Source: Paraburkholderia unamae (lineage in GTDB: Bacteria; Pseudomonadota; Gammaproteobacteria; Burkholderiales; Burkholderiaceae). Taken from it: a DNA stretch of 64,000 nt. Location of the stretch: contig NZ_QLSU01000012.1 of NCBI RefSeq assembly GCF_003268775.1, forward strand, positions 124,001-188,000, written 5' to 3'. Under the pieces are notes generated by a model that saw only the letters and a program-made list of their open reading frames with translations, was not told the DNA's origin and searched no databases. Each line of letters starts with the position of its first letter. Within the stretch, counting starts at the first letter, position 1. Both the position numbers and the translations under genes were made by a program. Positions 34,561 to 42,951 of the stretch are shown piece by piece.

Positions 34561-34954
34561 TGTTGCTACTCCTTTGATTTTAAACGAATTCCTTCTGCCG
34601 CCGACTGTCTTGCGCAGCCGGTCGAGGGCGGCCTGGCAGCCGCCGCCCGCGTGACACGCAGCGGGCTCAATGGCGTGATTTTATCGCGAAGCGGGTCCGT
34701 TCCCTGCGCCAGGCACGTAACTGGCATGAAATTGGCGTGTCGGAGCGTCAAATCCGCGAAAAGATACAAAAAGGATTGACAGCCCGGTCGCCGTTTCTAC
34801 GGCGTACGGGCTGCAATTGCAGGGAAAAGACACCTAAGTGGCACCGATCTGACGCTTGGCTGATACCAGTTTGATACCAGTGCGCATCAGCGGCATTTAT
34901 TTTCGGGAGTCTCGAAAATAAAGCGAAAAAAATCGCCGAACACTTACAACATCA
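34561..34954. other. Intergenic region between pyk and fba with repeats
   Basis: The 394-bp spacer follows pyk and precedes fba on the minus strand. It holds two copies of TGATACCAGT 11 bp apart (34861-34870, 34872-34881) and a perfect AT-rich inverted repeat TTTATTTTCG-N7-CGAAAATAAA (34896-34922). The latter lies 33 bases past the pyk stop. No open frame here looks coding. Confidence 0.6.
34896..34922 (-). terminator. AT-rich hairpin downstream of pyk
   Basis: Ten-base perfect arms TTTATTTTCG/CGAAAATAAA around a 7-base loop, preceded on the minus strand by a T7 run. It is an atypical terminator or 3' stability element for pyk. Confidence 0.45.
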
Positions 34955-36391
34955 TTACAGAACGTCGCCCACACGCACGATCTTCAGCGTGTTCGTGCCG
35001 CCCGGCTGCCCCATCGGCTCGCCCACGGTCAGCACGACCATATCGCCGCGCGCCGCGTAGCCCTTGCTCACCACCACTTCGATGGCTTGCTGGAGCGCCG
35101 TGTCGCGGTCGCTGCTCGTGTCGAGATGCAGCGGCGTGACATTGCGGTAGAGCGACATCGCGCGCTCGCTACCCACGCGCGGCGTGAGCGCGAAGATCGG
35201 CACGTGGGTCCAGTGGCGCGACATCCAGAGCGCGGTCGAGCCCGAATCCGTGAGTGCGACGATCGCCTTCGCGCCCAGGTGGTAAGCGGTGAAGAGCGCG
35301 CCCATGGCGATCGACTGGTCGATGCGCGTGAAGGTGCGGTCGAGGAAGTCCTTGTCGAGTTCGGAGTGCTCCGACTTCTCGGCTTCCAGACAGATCGCGG
35401 CCATCGCCTCGATGGTTTCCACCGGGTACTTGCCCGCTGCCGATTCGGCCGAGAGCATCACCGCGTCGGTGCCGTCGAGCACGGCGTTGGCGACGTCCGA
35501 GACTTCGGCGCGGGTGGGCACCGGCGCGTGGATCATCGACTCCATCATCTGCGTGGCCGTGATGACGAGCTTGTTCGAGTCGCGCGCCATGCGGATCATG
35601 CGCTTTTGCAGCGCCGGCACGGCCGCGTTGCCCACTTCCACGGCCAGGTCGCCGCGCGCGACCATGATGCCGTCCGACGAATCGAGAATCTCTTGCAGCG
35701 CCGGAATCGCTTCGGCGCGCTCGATCTTTGCGATCATCTTAGGCTTGATGCCGTAGGGCGCGCCCGCGATGTTGGCGAGCTGGCGCGCCATTTCCATGTC
35801 GGTGGCGTTCTTCGGGAACGACACGGCGACGAAGTCCACGCCGAGCGACAGCGCCGTGCGGATGTCCTCCATGTCCTTCGCGGTGAGCGCGGGCGCGGTC
35901 AGGCCGCCGCCCTGGCGGTTGATGCCCTTGTTGTTCGACAGGTCGCCGCCCACGCGCACGACCGTGTGAATCTCGCTGCCGATCACGCGCGAAACGTCGA
36001 GCACGATCAGGCCGTCGTTGAGCAGCAGCACGTCGCCCGGCTTCAGGTCGCGCGGCAGGTCCTTGTAGTCGAGGCCGACGCGCTCGTCATTGCCGAGTTC
36101 GCACTCGGCGTCGAGGATGAAGGGGTGGCCCGGCTCGAGCGTGGTCTTGCCGTTCTCGAATTTGCCGACGCGAATCTTCGGGCCTTGCAGATCGGCCATG
36201 ATCGCGACTTCGCGGCCGGCCTGGCGGGCGCACTCCCGCACCATTTCAGCGCGCTGACGGTGATCGTCGGCGGTGCCGTGCGAGAAGTTGAGGCGCACCA
36301 CGTCCAGTCCTGCGCGGATCATTTTCAGCAGGATGTCCGGCGTGCTGGAAGCCGGACCGATGGTGGCGACAATCTTGGTGGCGCGATGCAT
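34955..36391 (-). CDS. pyk: Pyruvate kinase
   Basis: A 478-residue glycolytic enzyme that makes pyruvate and ATP from phosphoenolpyruvate and ADP. The N-terminus MHRATKIVATIGPASS, the K+/Mg2+ site RLNFSHGTADDH, the catalytic IAKIERAEAIP and MVARGDLAVEVG and the MESMIHAPVPTRAEVSDVANAVLDGTDAVMLSAESAAGKYP block are canonical. GAGGAG stands before the ATG at 36391. The frame is, however, open for a further 144 codons up to the pgk stop (see separate entry). It is downstream of pgk on the same strand. Confidence 0.95.
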   Translation of the reverse strand: MHRATKIVATIGPASSTPDILLKMIRAGLDVVRLNFSHGTADDHRQRAEMVRECARQAGREVAIMADLQGPKIRVGKFENGKTTLEPGHPFILDAECELGNDERVGLDYKDLPRDLKPGDVLLLNDGLIVLDVSRVIGSEIHTVVRVGGDLSNNKGINRQGGGLTAPALTAKDMEDIRTALSLGVDFVAVSFPKNATDMEMARQLANIAGAPYGIKPKMIAKIERAEAIPALQEILDSSDGIMVARGDLAVEVGNAAVPALQKRMIRMARDSNKLVITATQMMESMIHAPVPTRAEVSDVANAVLDGTDAVMLSAESAAGKYPVETIEAMAAICLEAEKSEHSELDKDFLDRTFTRIDQSIAMGALFTAYHLGAKAIVALTDSGSTALWMSRHWTHVPIFALTPRVGSERAMSLYRNVTPLHLDTSSDRDTALQQAIEVVVSKGYAARGDMVVLTVGEPMGQPGGTNTLKIVRVGDVL

Positions 36392-36823
36392 GAGTCTCCT
36401 CGTCTGGAAAGGATCGCTGGGAAAACCGTTGTTGCGAGAAGTGCTGGCCGGTTGCGCCGCGGGTGCGGACGCGCCGGAACGCGCACCGGTTGTGCCCGGC
36501 GTCGCTTTCTTGGAGGGCGCAGCAGGGCTCACGTGAGCCGCTGCGGCGTTGCTTGTATTCGCTTCGGGCGCGGCTGTGCGCCCGACTGGATTCTGTGCGG
36601 CTGTCGATTCAGCGGTCGACTGGGTTGCCGCTTCCTGGGCAATCTCTGCGGCCACGGCCGCGGGCGTCGCGCCCGCCCGCACCGTGCCTGCAAGGGGCGT
36701 CGCCCGCCCCTTCTGTTTGCCTGCGGCCCCGGTTGTGCTGCGCGACTTCTGTGCAGCAGCACGAGGAAGTTTGTTCATGGCGGTGGCCTTCGCCAACTTC
36801 GCGGCCGGGGCGCGCGGCGCCAC
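36392..36823 (-). other. Open 144-codon extension in frame ahead of pyk
   Basis: This 432-bp stretch lies between the pgk stop and the pyk start and is open in the pyk frame throughout. Its translation (from MNKLPRAAAQKSRSTTGAAG at 36778) is rich in Ala, Thr, Ser, Pro and Lys, like histone-H1 or disordered tails, with no known domain. The good ribosome binding site at 36391 argues that pyk itself begins there. The stretch may be an untranslated leader, a small separate protein or an extended pyk isoform. Confidence 0.4.
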
Positions 36824-38023
36824 TTAGCCAGCCGCCCGGGTTTCGAGCACTTCGACCGCCGGCAGCTTCTTGCCTTCGAGGAACTCGAGGAAAGCGCCGC
36901 CGCCGGTGGAGATATAGCTGACCTTGTCGGCGATGTTGTACTTCGCGATGGCCGCGAGCGTGTCGCCGCCGCCTGCGATCGAGAACGCACCCGAACTGGC
37001 GATGGCGTCCGCGAGCGTCTTCGTGCCATTGCCGAACTGGTCGAACTCGAACACGCCGACCGGGCCGTTCCACACGATCGTGCCGGCCTGCGCGAGCTGC
37101 GCGGCGAGCGCGTTGGCGGTGACGGGGCCAATGTCGAGGATCATGTCGTCGTCGGCGACATCCGCCACGTTCTTCGTCTCGGCCTTGGCCGTCGGCGAGA
37201 ATTCCTTGGCGGTCACGACGTCGGTCGGGATCGGCACCGAGGCGCCGCGTGCGCGCGCCGCGTCGATGATGGCCTTCGCGTCGTCGATGAGATCGACCTC
37301 GGCAAGCGACTTGCCGATCTTCAGGCCGGCGGCCAGCATGAACGTGTTGGCGATGCCCCCGCCCACGATCAGCTGGTCGACCTTCTCGGCCAGCGACTTG
37401 AGGATGGTGAGCTTGGTCGACACCTTCGAGCCCGCGACGATCGCGACGAGCGGTCGCTTCGGTGCGCCGAGCGCCTTGCCGAGCGCGTCGAGTTCGGCCG
37501 CCAGCAGCGGGCCCGCGCAGGCGATGCCCGCGTACTTCGCGATGCCATAGGTCGTGGCTTCGGCGCGGTGCGCGGTGCCGAACGCGTCGTTCACGTAGAT
37601 ATCGCAGAGCTTCGCCATCTTTTGCGCGAGCTCGTCCGAATTCTTCTTCTCGCCCTTGTTGACGCGGCAGTTTTCGAGCAGCACCACGTTGCCCGGCTCG
37701 ACGTTCACGCCGTTCTCAACCCAGTTCGCGACCAGCGGCACGTCGCGGCCGAGCAGTTCGGCCAGACGCTTCGCGACCGGCGCGAGCGAGTCTTCGGGCT
37801 TGAACTCGCCTTCGGTCGGGCGGCCCAGGTGGGAGGTGACCATGACGGCCGCACCGGCGTCGAGTGCGGCCTTGATGGCCGGCACGGAGGCGCGCACGCG
37901 GGTGTCTTCGGTGATGTTGCCGTTGTCGTCCTGCGGCACGTTCAGGTCGGCGCGGATGAATACGCGCTTGCCCTTCAATTTGCCTTCGGAGATCAGATCG
38001 GAAAGACGCAGAACCTTGTTCAT
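36824..38023 (-). CDS. pgk: Phosphoglycerate kinase
   Basis: A 399-residue glycolytic kinase that makes ATP from 1,3-bisphosphoglycerate. Motifs: GKRVFIRADLNVPQD, TSHLGRPTEG, the nucleotide-binding AIVAGSKVSTKLTILKSL, VGGGIANTFMLAAGLKIG, and the C-terminal GGGDTLAAIAKY and STGGGAFLEFLEGKKLPAVEVLE. The start MNKVLRLSDLI at 38023 matches relatives; an ATG two codons earlier is possible. It is the first of the minus-strand glycolytic genes pgk-pyk-fba. Confidence 0.96.
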   Translation of the reverse strand: MNKVLRLSDLISEGKLKGKRVFIRADLNVPQDDNGNITEDTRVRASVPAIKAALDAGAAVMVTSHLGRPTEGEFKPEDSLAPVAKRLAELLGRDVPLVANWVENGVNVEPGNVVLLENCRVNKGEKKNSDELAQKMAKLCDIYVNDAFGTAHRAEATTYGIAKYAGIACAGPLLAAELDALGKALGAPKRPLVAIVAGSKVSTKLTILKSLAEKVDQLIVGGGIANTFMLAAGLKIGKSLAEVDLIDDAKAIIDAARARGASVPIPTDVVTAKEFSPTAKAETKNVADVADDDMILDIGPVTANALAAQLAQAGTIVWNGPVGVFEFDQFGNGTKTLADAIASSGAFSIAGGGDTLAAIAKYNIADKVSYISTGGGAFLEFLEGKKLPAVEVLETRAAG

Positions 38024-38546
38024 GGGCATGTCATCTTGATGGTGGGAAGGCGGTGGCAAGGCGATGCGCCTGGCCGCCGGCCAGTCTCTATGGCGGGCGG
38101 CAAGTCGTGCTCAGCAGCACGGCGCGGGATCCGGTCTGACAGTCTTCCGGTCACGGCTCCGGGTCGCTGCTCGTCGCTGGCACGAGCCGGCATCGAATTG
38201 CGAGATCGGTATTTTAGCTGATAGCCAGAACGATCTGAGACGTGTCCTGGCGAATCTCCCGTATTTGGGAGAACGCTCCACGCCCGGCGGGCGTTCGCGG
38301 GATTTGCTGCTTTGCAGCATGTTTTTGGCGCGCCACATGGCTGGCGCCACGAGGCCGCGAATGCGGCGAAATGACCCTAAAATCGCCCGAAAACCCCGCC
38401 ACACGCGCCCGTGAGCGCGCTGGAGAGCGTCAAATGACGCTAAAATGTTTGTCTTTGCCAAATGCCAGCCACGCTGCGTTTGGCGAAACCCAGCGTCATG
38501 GCCCGCTTCACGGCCCGATACTTACCGCACTTGTCTGGAGAATCGT
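38024..38546. other. 523-bp divergent spacer between pgk and ilvE with repeats
   Basis: It contains a 15-bp direct repeat AAATGACSCTAAAAT (38369-38383 and 38432-38446), a near-perfect palindrome AGCGTCA-AA-TGACGCT (38426-38441) overlapping the second copy, and a further AGCGTCA (38492-38498). A small hairpin TGCTGC-TTT-GCAGCA followed by TG and five T (38305-38326) looks like a terminator with no gene before it. Open frames crossing the region are unconvincing. Confidence 0.55.
38305..38326 (+). terminator. Orphan terminator-like hairpin
   Basis: TGCTGC/GCAGCA with a 3-base loop, then TG and five T. It would end a plus-strand transcript starting within the pgk-ilvE spacer, such as a leader or small RNA; none is otherwise evident. 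Confidence 0.4.
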
Positions 38547-39470
38547 ATGTCAATGGCCGACCGCGACGGCAAGATCTGGATGGACGGCAAACTGATTGAT
38601 TGGCGCGACGCCAACATTCACGTGCTGACCCACACGCTGCACTACGGCATGGGTGTTTTCGAAGGCGTACGCGCCTACAAGACCGCCGACGGCAGCACCG
38701 CCATCTTCCGCCTCGCCGAGCACACCAAGCGCCTGCTCAACTCGGCCAAGATCTTCCAGATGGACGTGCCGTTCGACGCCAAAACGCTTGCCGACGCACA
38801 GCTCGAAGTCGTGCGCGAGAACAAGCTGGAGTCGTGCTATATCCGCCCGATCATCTGGGTCGGCTCGGAAAAGCTCGGCGTGTCGGCCAAGGGCAACACC
38901 ATTCACGTGGCCATCGCCGCGTGGCCGTGGGGCGCCTATCTCGGCGAAGACGGCCTTGCCAAGGGCATCCGCGTGAAGACGTCGTCGTTTACGCGCCATC
39001 ACGTCAACGTGTCGATGGTGCGCGCGAAGGCCTCGGGCTGGTACGTGAACTCGATCCTCGCCAACCAGGAAGCCACCGCCGACGGCTACGACGAAGCGCT
39101 GCTGCTCGACGTGGACGGCTATGTCTCGGAAGGCTCGGGCGAGAACTTCTTCCTCGTGAACAACGGCAAGCTGTACACGCCGGACCTCGCGTCGTGCCTC
39201 GACGGCATCACGCGCGACACGGTCATCACGCTTGCGCGCGACATGGGCATTCCCGTGATCGAAAAGCGCATCACGCGTGACGAGGTGTACACCTGCGACG
39301 AAGCGTTCTTCACCGGCACCGCCGCCGAAGTCACACCGATCCGCGAGCTCGACAACCGCACCATTGGCAGCGGCTCGCGCGGCCCGATCACGGAGAAGCT
39401 GCAATCGGCGTTCTTCGACGTGGTCTCGGGCAAGAGCGAGAAGTACACGCACTGGCTCGCTAAGGTCTAA
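38547..39470 (+). CDS. ilvE: Branched-chain amino acid aminotransferase
   Basis: A 307-residue fold-type IV PLP enzyme that makes or degrades Leu, Ile and Val by transamination with glutamate. Motifs: DANIHVLTHTLHYGMGVFEGVRAY at the N-terminus, the PLP-lysine region near GYDEALLLDVDGYVSEGSGENFFLV, and EAFFTGTAAEVTPIRELDNRTIG at the C-terminus. GGAG lies 6 bases before the ATG at 38547. It is followed 58 bp later by a small zinc protein gene and then waaF, an order common in Burkholderiales. Confidence 0.95.
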   Translation: MSMADRDGKIWMDGKLIDWRDANIHVLTHTLHYGMGVFEGVRAYKTADGSTAIFRLAEHTKRLLNSAKIFQMDVPFDAKTLADAQLEVVRENKLESCYIRPIIWVGSEKLGVSAKGNTIHVAIAAWPWGAYLGEDGLAKGIRVKTSSFTRHHVNVSMVRAKASGWYVNSILANQEATADGYDEALLLDVDGYVSEGSGENFFLVNNGKLYTPDLASCLDGITRDTVITLARDMGIPVIEKRITRDEVYTCDEAFFTGTAAEVTPIRELDNRTIGSGSRGPITEKLQSAFFDVVSGKSEKYTHWLAKV

Positions 39471-39481
39471 GAAAGAAAGGT

Positions 39482-39500
39482 CCGGGCGCGCTTCGCCCGG
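39482..39500 (+). other. Intercistronic hairpin after ilvE
   Basis: CCGGGCG-CGCTT-CGCCCGG, perfect 7-bp arms, 11 bases past the ilvE stop. There is no T run, so it may reduce rather than stop transcription into the next gene. Confidence 0.5.
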
Positions 39501-39528
39501 CCCCCACAGCTACACAGAGAAAGTCCTC

Positions 39529-39723
39529 ATGAGCGAAATCAAGGAAATGCCGCTGGTCGAACTTTCGGCCAAGGATCTGCCCGCTTACTGTCCGAATCCG
39601 TCGATGCCGCGCTGGAGCAACCATCCGCGCGTGTTCCTCGACGTGACGCACGGCGAAGCGAAGTGCCCGTATTGCAGCACGCGTTACAAGCTGCGCGCGG
39701 GCGAGGTCGTCCACGGTCACTGA
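39529..39723 (+). CDS. Small zinc-finger protein (zf-CHCC family)
   Basis: A 64-residue protein with Cys21, then HGEAKCPYCSTRYKL, matching the CHCC zinc-finger family related to mitochondrial complex I subunit NDUFS6. A C-x(n)-H-x(n)-CxxC set is visible (YCPNPS..., THGE, CPYC). The ATG at 39529 sits after GAGAAAG. In bacteria the role is unknown. It is co-directional with ilvE and waaF. Confidence 0.9.
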   Translation: MSEIKEMPLVELSAKDLPAYCPNPSMPRWSNHPRVFLDVTHGEAKCPYCSTRYKLRAGEVVHGH

Positions 39724-40077
39724 CGCGAAGCGCGGCCGCAGCGGGTTGCACACGGCCGCATTCGCACTTTTTCCGTTCGCGCTTTCTCGTTTGTGATGGC
39801 ATGGCCGCCGGGCGGGAACGCCTCGTTCATCCGGCATTGTCCGTGCCCCATCGCCCGTCACGCGTCGCCACGTACGAGGCGCCGCGCTGCGGGCTTTACG
39901 CACACAGGACGCACATCGCCACGAAGCGCCGCGCCCGGCGCGTCTCGCCCGCCGGTACGCCGGCAGGACGGCGCGCTCGCCGCTTCGTTGATTCAACCGT
40001 GTTTCGCACGCCGCCCCACCCGCCCGAACGGCCAGGCGGCGCGCGCAACCTTTACCCTCTCCGGACCCTGACTCCCG
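39724..40077. other. 354-bp spacer between zinc-finger gene and waaF
   Basis: Nothing recognisable. The two or three open frames that cross it read as Arg/Pro-rich high-GC noise, without ribosome binding sites. No clear promoter or hairpin is seen. Confidence 0.5.
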
Positions 40078-41103
40078 ATGCGCCGCGCGCTGGTAATCGC
40101 ACCGAACTGGATCGGTGACGCACTGATGGCGCAGCCGCTTTTTTCGCGGCTCGTGAAACTGCACCCGCGCATTCAGATCGATGCGCTCGCGCCGACCTGG
40201 GTTGCGCCCGTGCTCGAGCGCATGCCCGAGATTCGCGACGTCTACGCCACCGACCTCGGCCACGGCAAGCTGCAACTGCTGCGCCGCTGGCAACTGGCCG
40301 GCGACTTGCGCGCCGAACGCTACGACGCCGCCTATGTGCTGCCCAATTCGCTCAAGTCCGCGCTGATCCCGTGGCTCGCCAACATCGGCCTGCGCATCGG
40401 CTACACGGGCGAGAACCGCTACGGCCTCTTGAACGTGCGCCACGCGAATCCGCCGAAGGACGAGCGTCCGCCCATGGTCAGGCACTACGCCGCGCTCGCC
40501 TACGCGCCTGGCGCGACCGTGCCCGACGACCTGCCGATGCCGCGTCTCGAATCGGACCCGAACGAGGCCTCGCGCGTGTCGGCACGCTTCAATCTCGATA
40601 CGCGCGTGCCACTGCTGGTGTTCTGCCCAGGCGCCGAGTACGGCCCCGCCAAGCGCTGGCCGCCCGAGCACTTCGCGGCGCTCGCGAAGATGGTGGGCCA
40701 GTCGTTCCCGTACACGCAGATCGTCGCGCTCGGCTCGCCGAAGGACGCCCCGCTCGCCCAGGCCATCGCCGATCGCGCGCCGAACGTGCGCAACCTGTGC
40801 GGACAGACCGCGCTCGGCGAAGCGTGCGCGCTGATCTCGCGCGCGAGCGCCGTGGTGACGAACGATTCGGGCTTGATGCACGTGGCCGCCGCGCTGCGCC
40901 GCCCGCTCGTCGCGCTGTACGGATCGACGGATCCGCGCCACACGCCGCCCTTGTCCGAGCTTGCAAAGGTACAATGGCTCCATCTCGAATGTAGTCCCTG
41001 CTTTGCGCGCGAGTGTCCGCTCGGGCATCTGAACTGCCTGCGCGAACTGAGCCCGGAGCAGGTTTTCGGCGATTTGCGCGGCATGCTGCTCGGGCAGCGC
41101 TAA
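40078..41103 (+). CDS. waaF: ADP-heptose:LPS heptosyltransferase II
   Basis: A 341-residue GT9 glycosyltransferase that adds the second heptose to the lipopolysaccharide inner core at the cytoplasmic face. The start MRRALVIAPNWIGDALMAQPLFSRL, the sugar-nucleotide region VFCPGAEYGPAKRWPPEHFAAL, and TNDSGLMHVAAALRRPLVALYGSTDPRHTPP are typical of WaaF. The Cys-rich end (CSPCFARECPLGHLNCL) is also usual. No Shine-Dalgarno is clear. Confidence 0.94.
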   Translation: MRRALVIAPNWIGDALMAQPLFSRLVKLHPRIQIDALAPTWVAPVLERMPEIRDVYATDLGHGKLQLLRRWQLAGDLRAERYDAAYVLPNSLKSALIPWLANIGLRIGYTGENRYGLLNVRHANPPKDERPPMVRHYAALAYAPGATVPDDLPMPRLESDPNEASRVSARFNLDTRVPLLVFCPGAEYGPAKRWPPEHFAALAKMVGQSFPYTQIVALGSPKDAPLAQAIADRAPNVRNLCGQTALGEACALISRASAVVTNDSGLMHVAAALRRPLVALYGSTDPRHTPPLSELAKVQWLHLECSPCFARECPLGHLNCLRELSPEQVFGDLRGMLLGQR

Positions 41104-41431
41104 GCGACGTATCCCGCACGCACCACGCGAAAAGCCGCGCAAGCGCCACGGATGTGCGGCACGTAACGGACGCCATGCCCGTTGCGCGCGCCCAATGGGG
41201 ATACGCGAGGCGCGGGCTCGAAACGCGGCATCGGGGCACGTCACAGGCCCGTCTCGCGAAGGCGGCATGCTCGCGGCGGCCGCCGCCCGCCAGAACGCAG
41301 CGCGCACGCCCGGCAACGCGCGACGCGCCGCCACCGACGACGCAGAAGAATCGCGAACCCGCGCGAATCCGCGCCAACCCGTGCCCATCTGCATGCCGAA
41401 TGCAACGCTGAGCGCACAAGACCAACGAGCC
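41104..41431. other. 328-bp spacer between waaF and NTF2-like gene
   Basis: No recognisable gene, hairpin or promoter. The downstream frame is open through most of it, with an ATG at 41393 as a possible alternative start for the next gene. Confidence 0.45.
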
Positions 41432-41878
41432 ATGCCACGTTTTGCCCACATCTTCGAAGCCGCCGCGGACACCCTCAACGCGTACTATCAGGCCGTCGCG
41501 GAAGCCAACATCGACAGCTTGATGGGTCTGTGGATCGATGAAGAATTCGTGAGCTGCATCACGGCCGAAGGCGCGCATCTGCACGGCCTGCCGAATATCC
41601 GCGCGGGTCTCGCCGCGCAGCTCGAAGCGGCGCCGGTGTCGATCGAGCCGCTCGACATTCGCGTGTACGACAGCCTCGGCACCGTGGTCTATGCGATCGT
41701 GGAGGCGCACCGCCCGGTCGATCCGGCCGCGATTCCCGCCATGGTGTTTACGACCTATGTGATGGTTCACGAACGCGGCGAGTGGCGCATCGCGCACATT
41801 CACGCGAGCCGCATGCCCGACGATGCGGCCACCCAGTTCTCCGCCAGGCTGCGCCACGGCCAGGGCGCGCTGCACTGA
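41432..41878 (+). CDS. NTF2-like (SnoaL-type) small protein
   Basis: A 148-residue protein with the NTF2-like cone fold pattern: an N-terminal helix pair (FEAAADTLNAYYQAVAEANIDSLMGLWIDEEFVSCI), then PNIRAGLAAQLEA, and a final sheet ending FTTYVMVHERGEWRIAHIHASR. Such proteins act as enzymes, binding domains or immunity factors; nothing here identifies a ligand. The downstream hydrolase starts 23 bp later, so the two are probably co-transcribed with the small hypothetical gene after that. Confidence 0.8.
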   Translation: MPRFAHIFEAAADTLNAYYQAVAEANIDSLMGLWIDEEFVSCITAEGAHLHGLPNIRAGLAAQLEAAPVSIEPLDIRVYDSLGTVVYAIVEAHRPVDPAAIPAMVFTTYVMVHERGEWRIAHIHASRMPDDAATQFSARLRHGQGALH

Positions 41879-41901
41879 AAACGAGGCGGCCGGGAACAGT
41901 C

Positions 41902-42951
41902 ATGAGCACCACCGACGACACCACCAGGCCCAACGAGACCGACCGCGTCGCCGCCGCGCTGCGAGCCCAGGCCGCCGCGCTGGAGACGAACTATCGCGCA
42001 CCGTTCTGGCTGCCCGGCGCGCATGTCCAGACCATCGTGCCGGCGCTCTTCGCGCGCCTGCCCCTGCCCACCTACCGGCGCGAGCGCTGGGACACGCCCG
42101 ACGGCGACTTCATCGAAGTGGACTGGGTGGACGGCAAGACCCCACGCCCCAACGCGCCGCTCTTCGTGCTGTTCCACGGCCTGGAAGGCGGCTCGGGCTC
42201 GCACTACGCGCGCGCGCTCGCTGCCGCGGCGCACGCGCGCGGCTGGCACGCCGCGATCCCGCACTTTCGCAGTTGCAGCGGCCCGCTGAACCTGCTGCCG
42301 CGCTTCTACCATCTCGCCGATTCCGCTGAAGTCGACTGGGTGCTCAGGCGCCTTGCCGCGCGTCATGCGGGACCGATCGTCGTCGCGGGCGTGTCGCTCG
42401 GCGGCAACGTCCTGCTGCACTGGCTCGCGCAGCGCCGCGAGGACGCCTCGGTCGTCGCCGCCGCGGCCGCGATATCGGCGCCGCTCGACGTGCATGCGGG
42501 CAGCGAGATGCTCACTCACGGCTTCGGCATGGTCTATACGCGCAGCTTCCTGAAGACGCTCAAGGTCAAGGCGCTGGAGAAGCTCGCGCAGTACCCGGGC
42601 CTCTTCGATGCCGACGCGGTGCTCGCGAGCCGCACGATGTACGAATTCGACAACGTCGTGACCGCGCCGCTGCACGGCTTTCGCAACACCCACGACTACT
42701 ACACCCAGGCGACGATCCTGCCGATGCTCGGCGAAATCGTCGTGCCCACACTCGTTCTGAACGCGCGCAACGATCCGTTCCTGCCCGGCCACGCGCTGCC
42801 CGCGCGCCACGAAGTGGGCGCCGCCGTGGAGCTCGACCAGCCCGAGCATGGCGGCCACGTCGGCTTCATGACGGGACCGTTCCCCGGCCGCAGCGACTGG
42901 CTCTCGCAACGCGTGTTCGCTTATTTTTCGCCTTTCGTTTCCCATGGATGA
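41902..42951 (+). CDS. YheT-type alpha/beta hydrolase
   Basis: A 349-residue hydrolase of the YheT/ABHD family. FWLPGAHVQTIVPALF at the N-terminus is diagnostic; the oxyanion region LFHGLEGGSGSHYARAL and nucleophile elbow GVSLGGN are clear; Asp and His are in NARNDPFLPG and HGGHVGF. Family members are carboxylesterases or lipases with largely unknown substrates. Its last 8 bases overlap the next gene, indicating translational coupling. Confidence 0.88.
   Translation: MSTTDDTTRPNETDRVAAALRAQAAALETNYRAPFWLPGAHVQTIVPALFARLPLPTYRRERWDTPDGDFIEVDWVDGKTPRPNAPLFVLFHGLEGGSGSHYARALAAAAHARGWHAAIPHFRSCSGPLNLLPRFYHLADSAEVDWVLRRLAARHAGPIVVAGVSLGGNVLLHWLAQRREDASVVAAAAAISAPLDVHAGSEMLTHGFGMVYTRSFLKTLKVKALEKLAQYPGLFDADAVLASRTMYEFDNVVTAPLHGFRNTHDYYTQATILPMLGEIVVPTLVLNARNDPFLPGHALPARHEVGAAVELDQPEHGGHVGFMTGPFPGRSDWLSQRVFAYFSPFVSHG

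Noticed and set aside
35087..38221. 1044-codon open frame on the plus strand opposite pyk and pgk
   Set aside because: It is a high-GC antisense shadow: Arg/His/Ala-rich composition, no domains, and it mirrors codon positions of two well-supported genes.
38064..38414. 116-codon open frame in the pgk-ilvE spacer
   Set aside because: No ribosome binding site and Arg/Ala-rich sequence; it crosses the orphan hairpin and repeats, which look regulatory.
39663..40118. 151-codon open frame between the zinc-finger gene and waaF
   Set aside because: Overlaps both real genes in another frame and reads as Arg/Pro/Ala noise.
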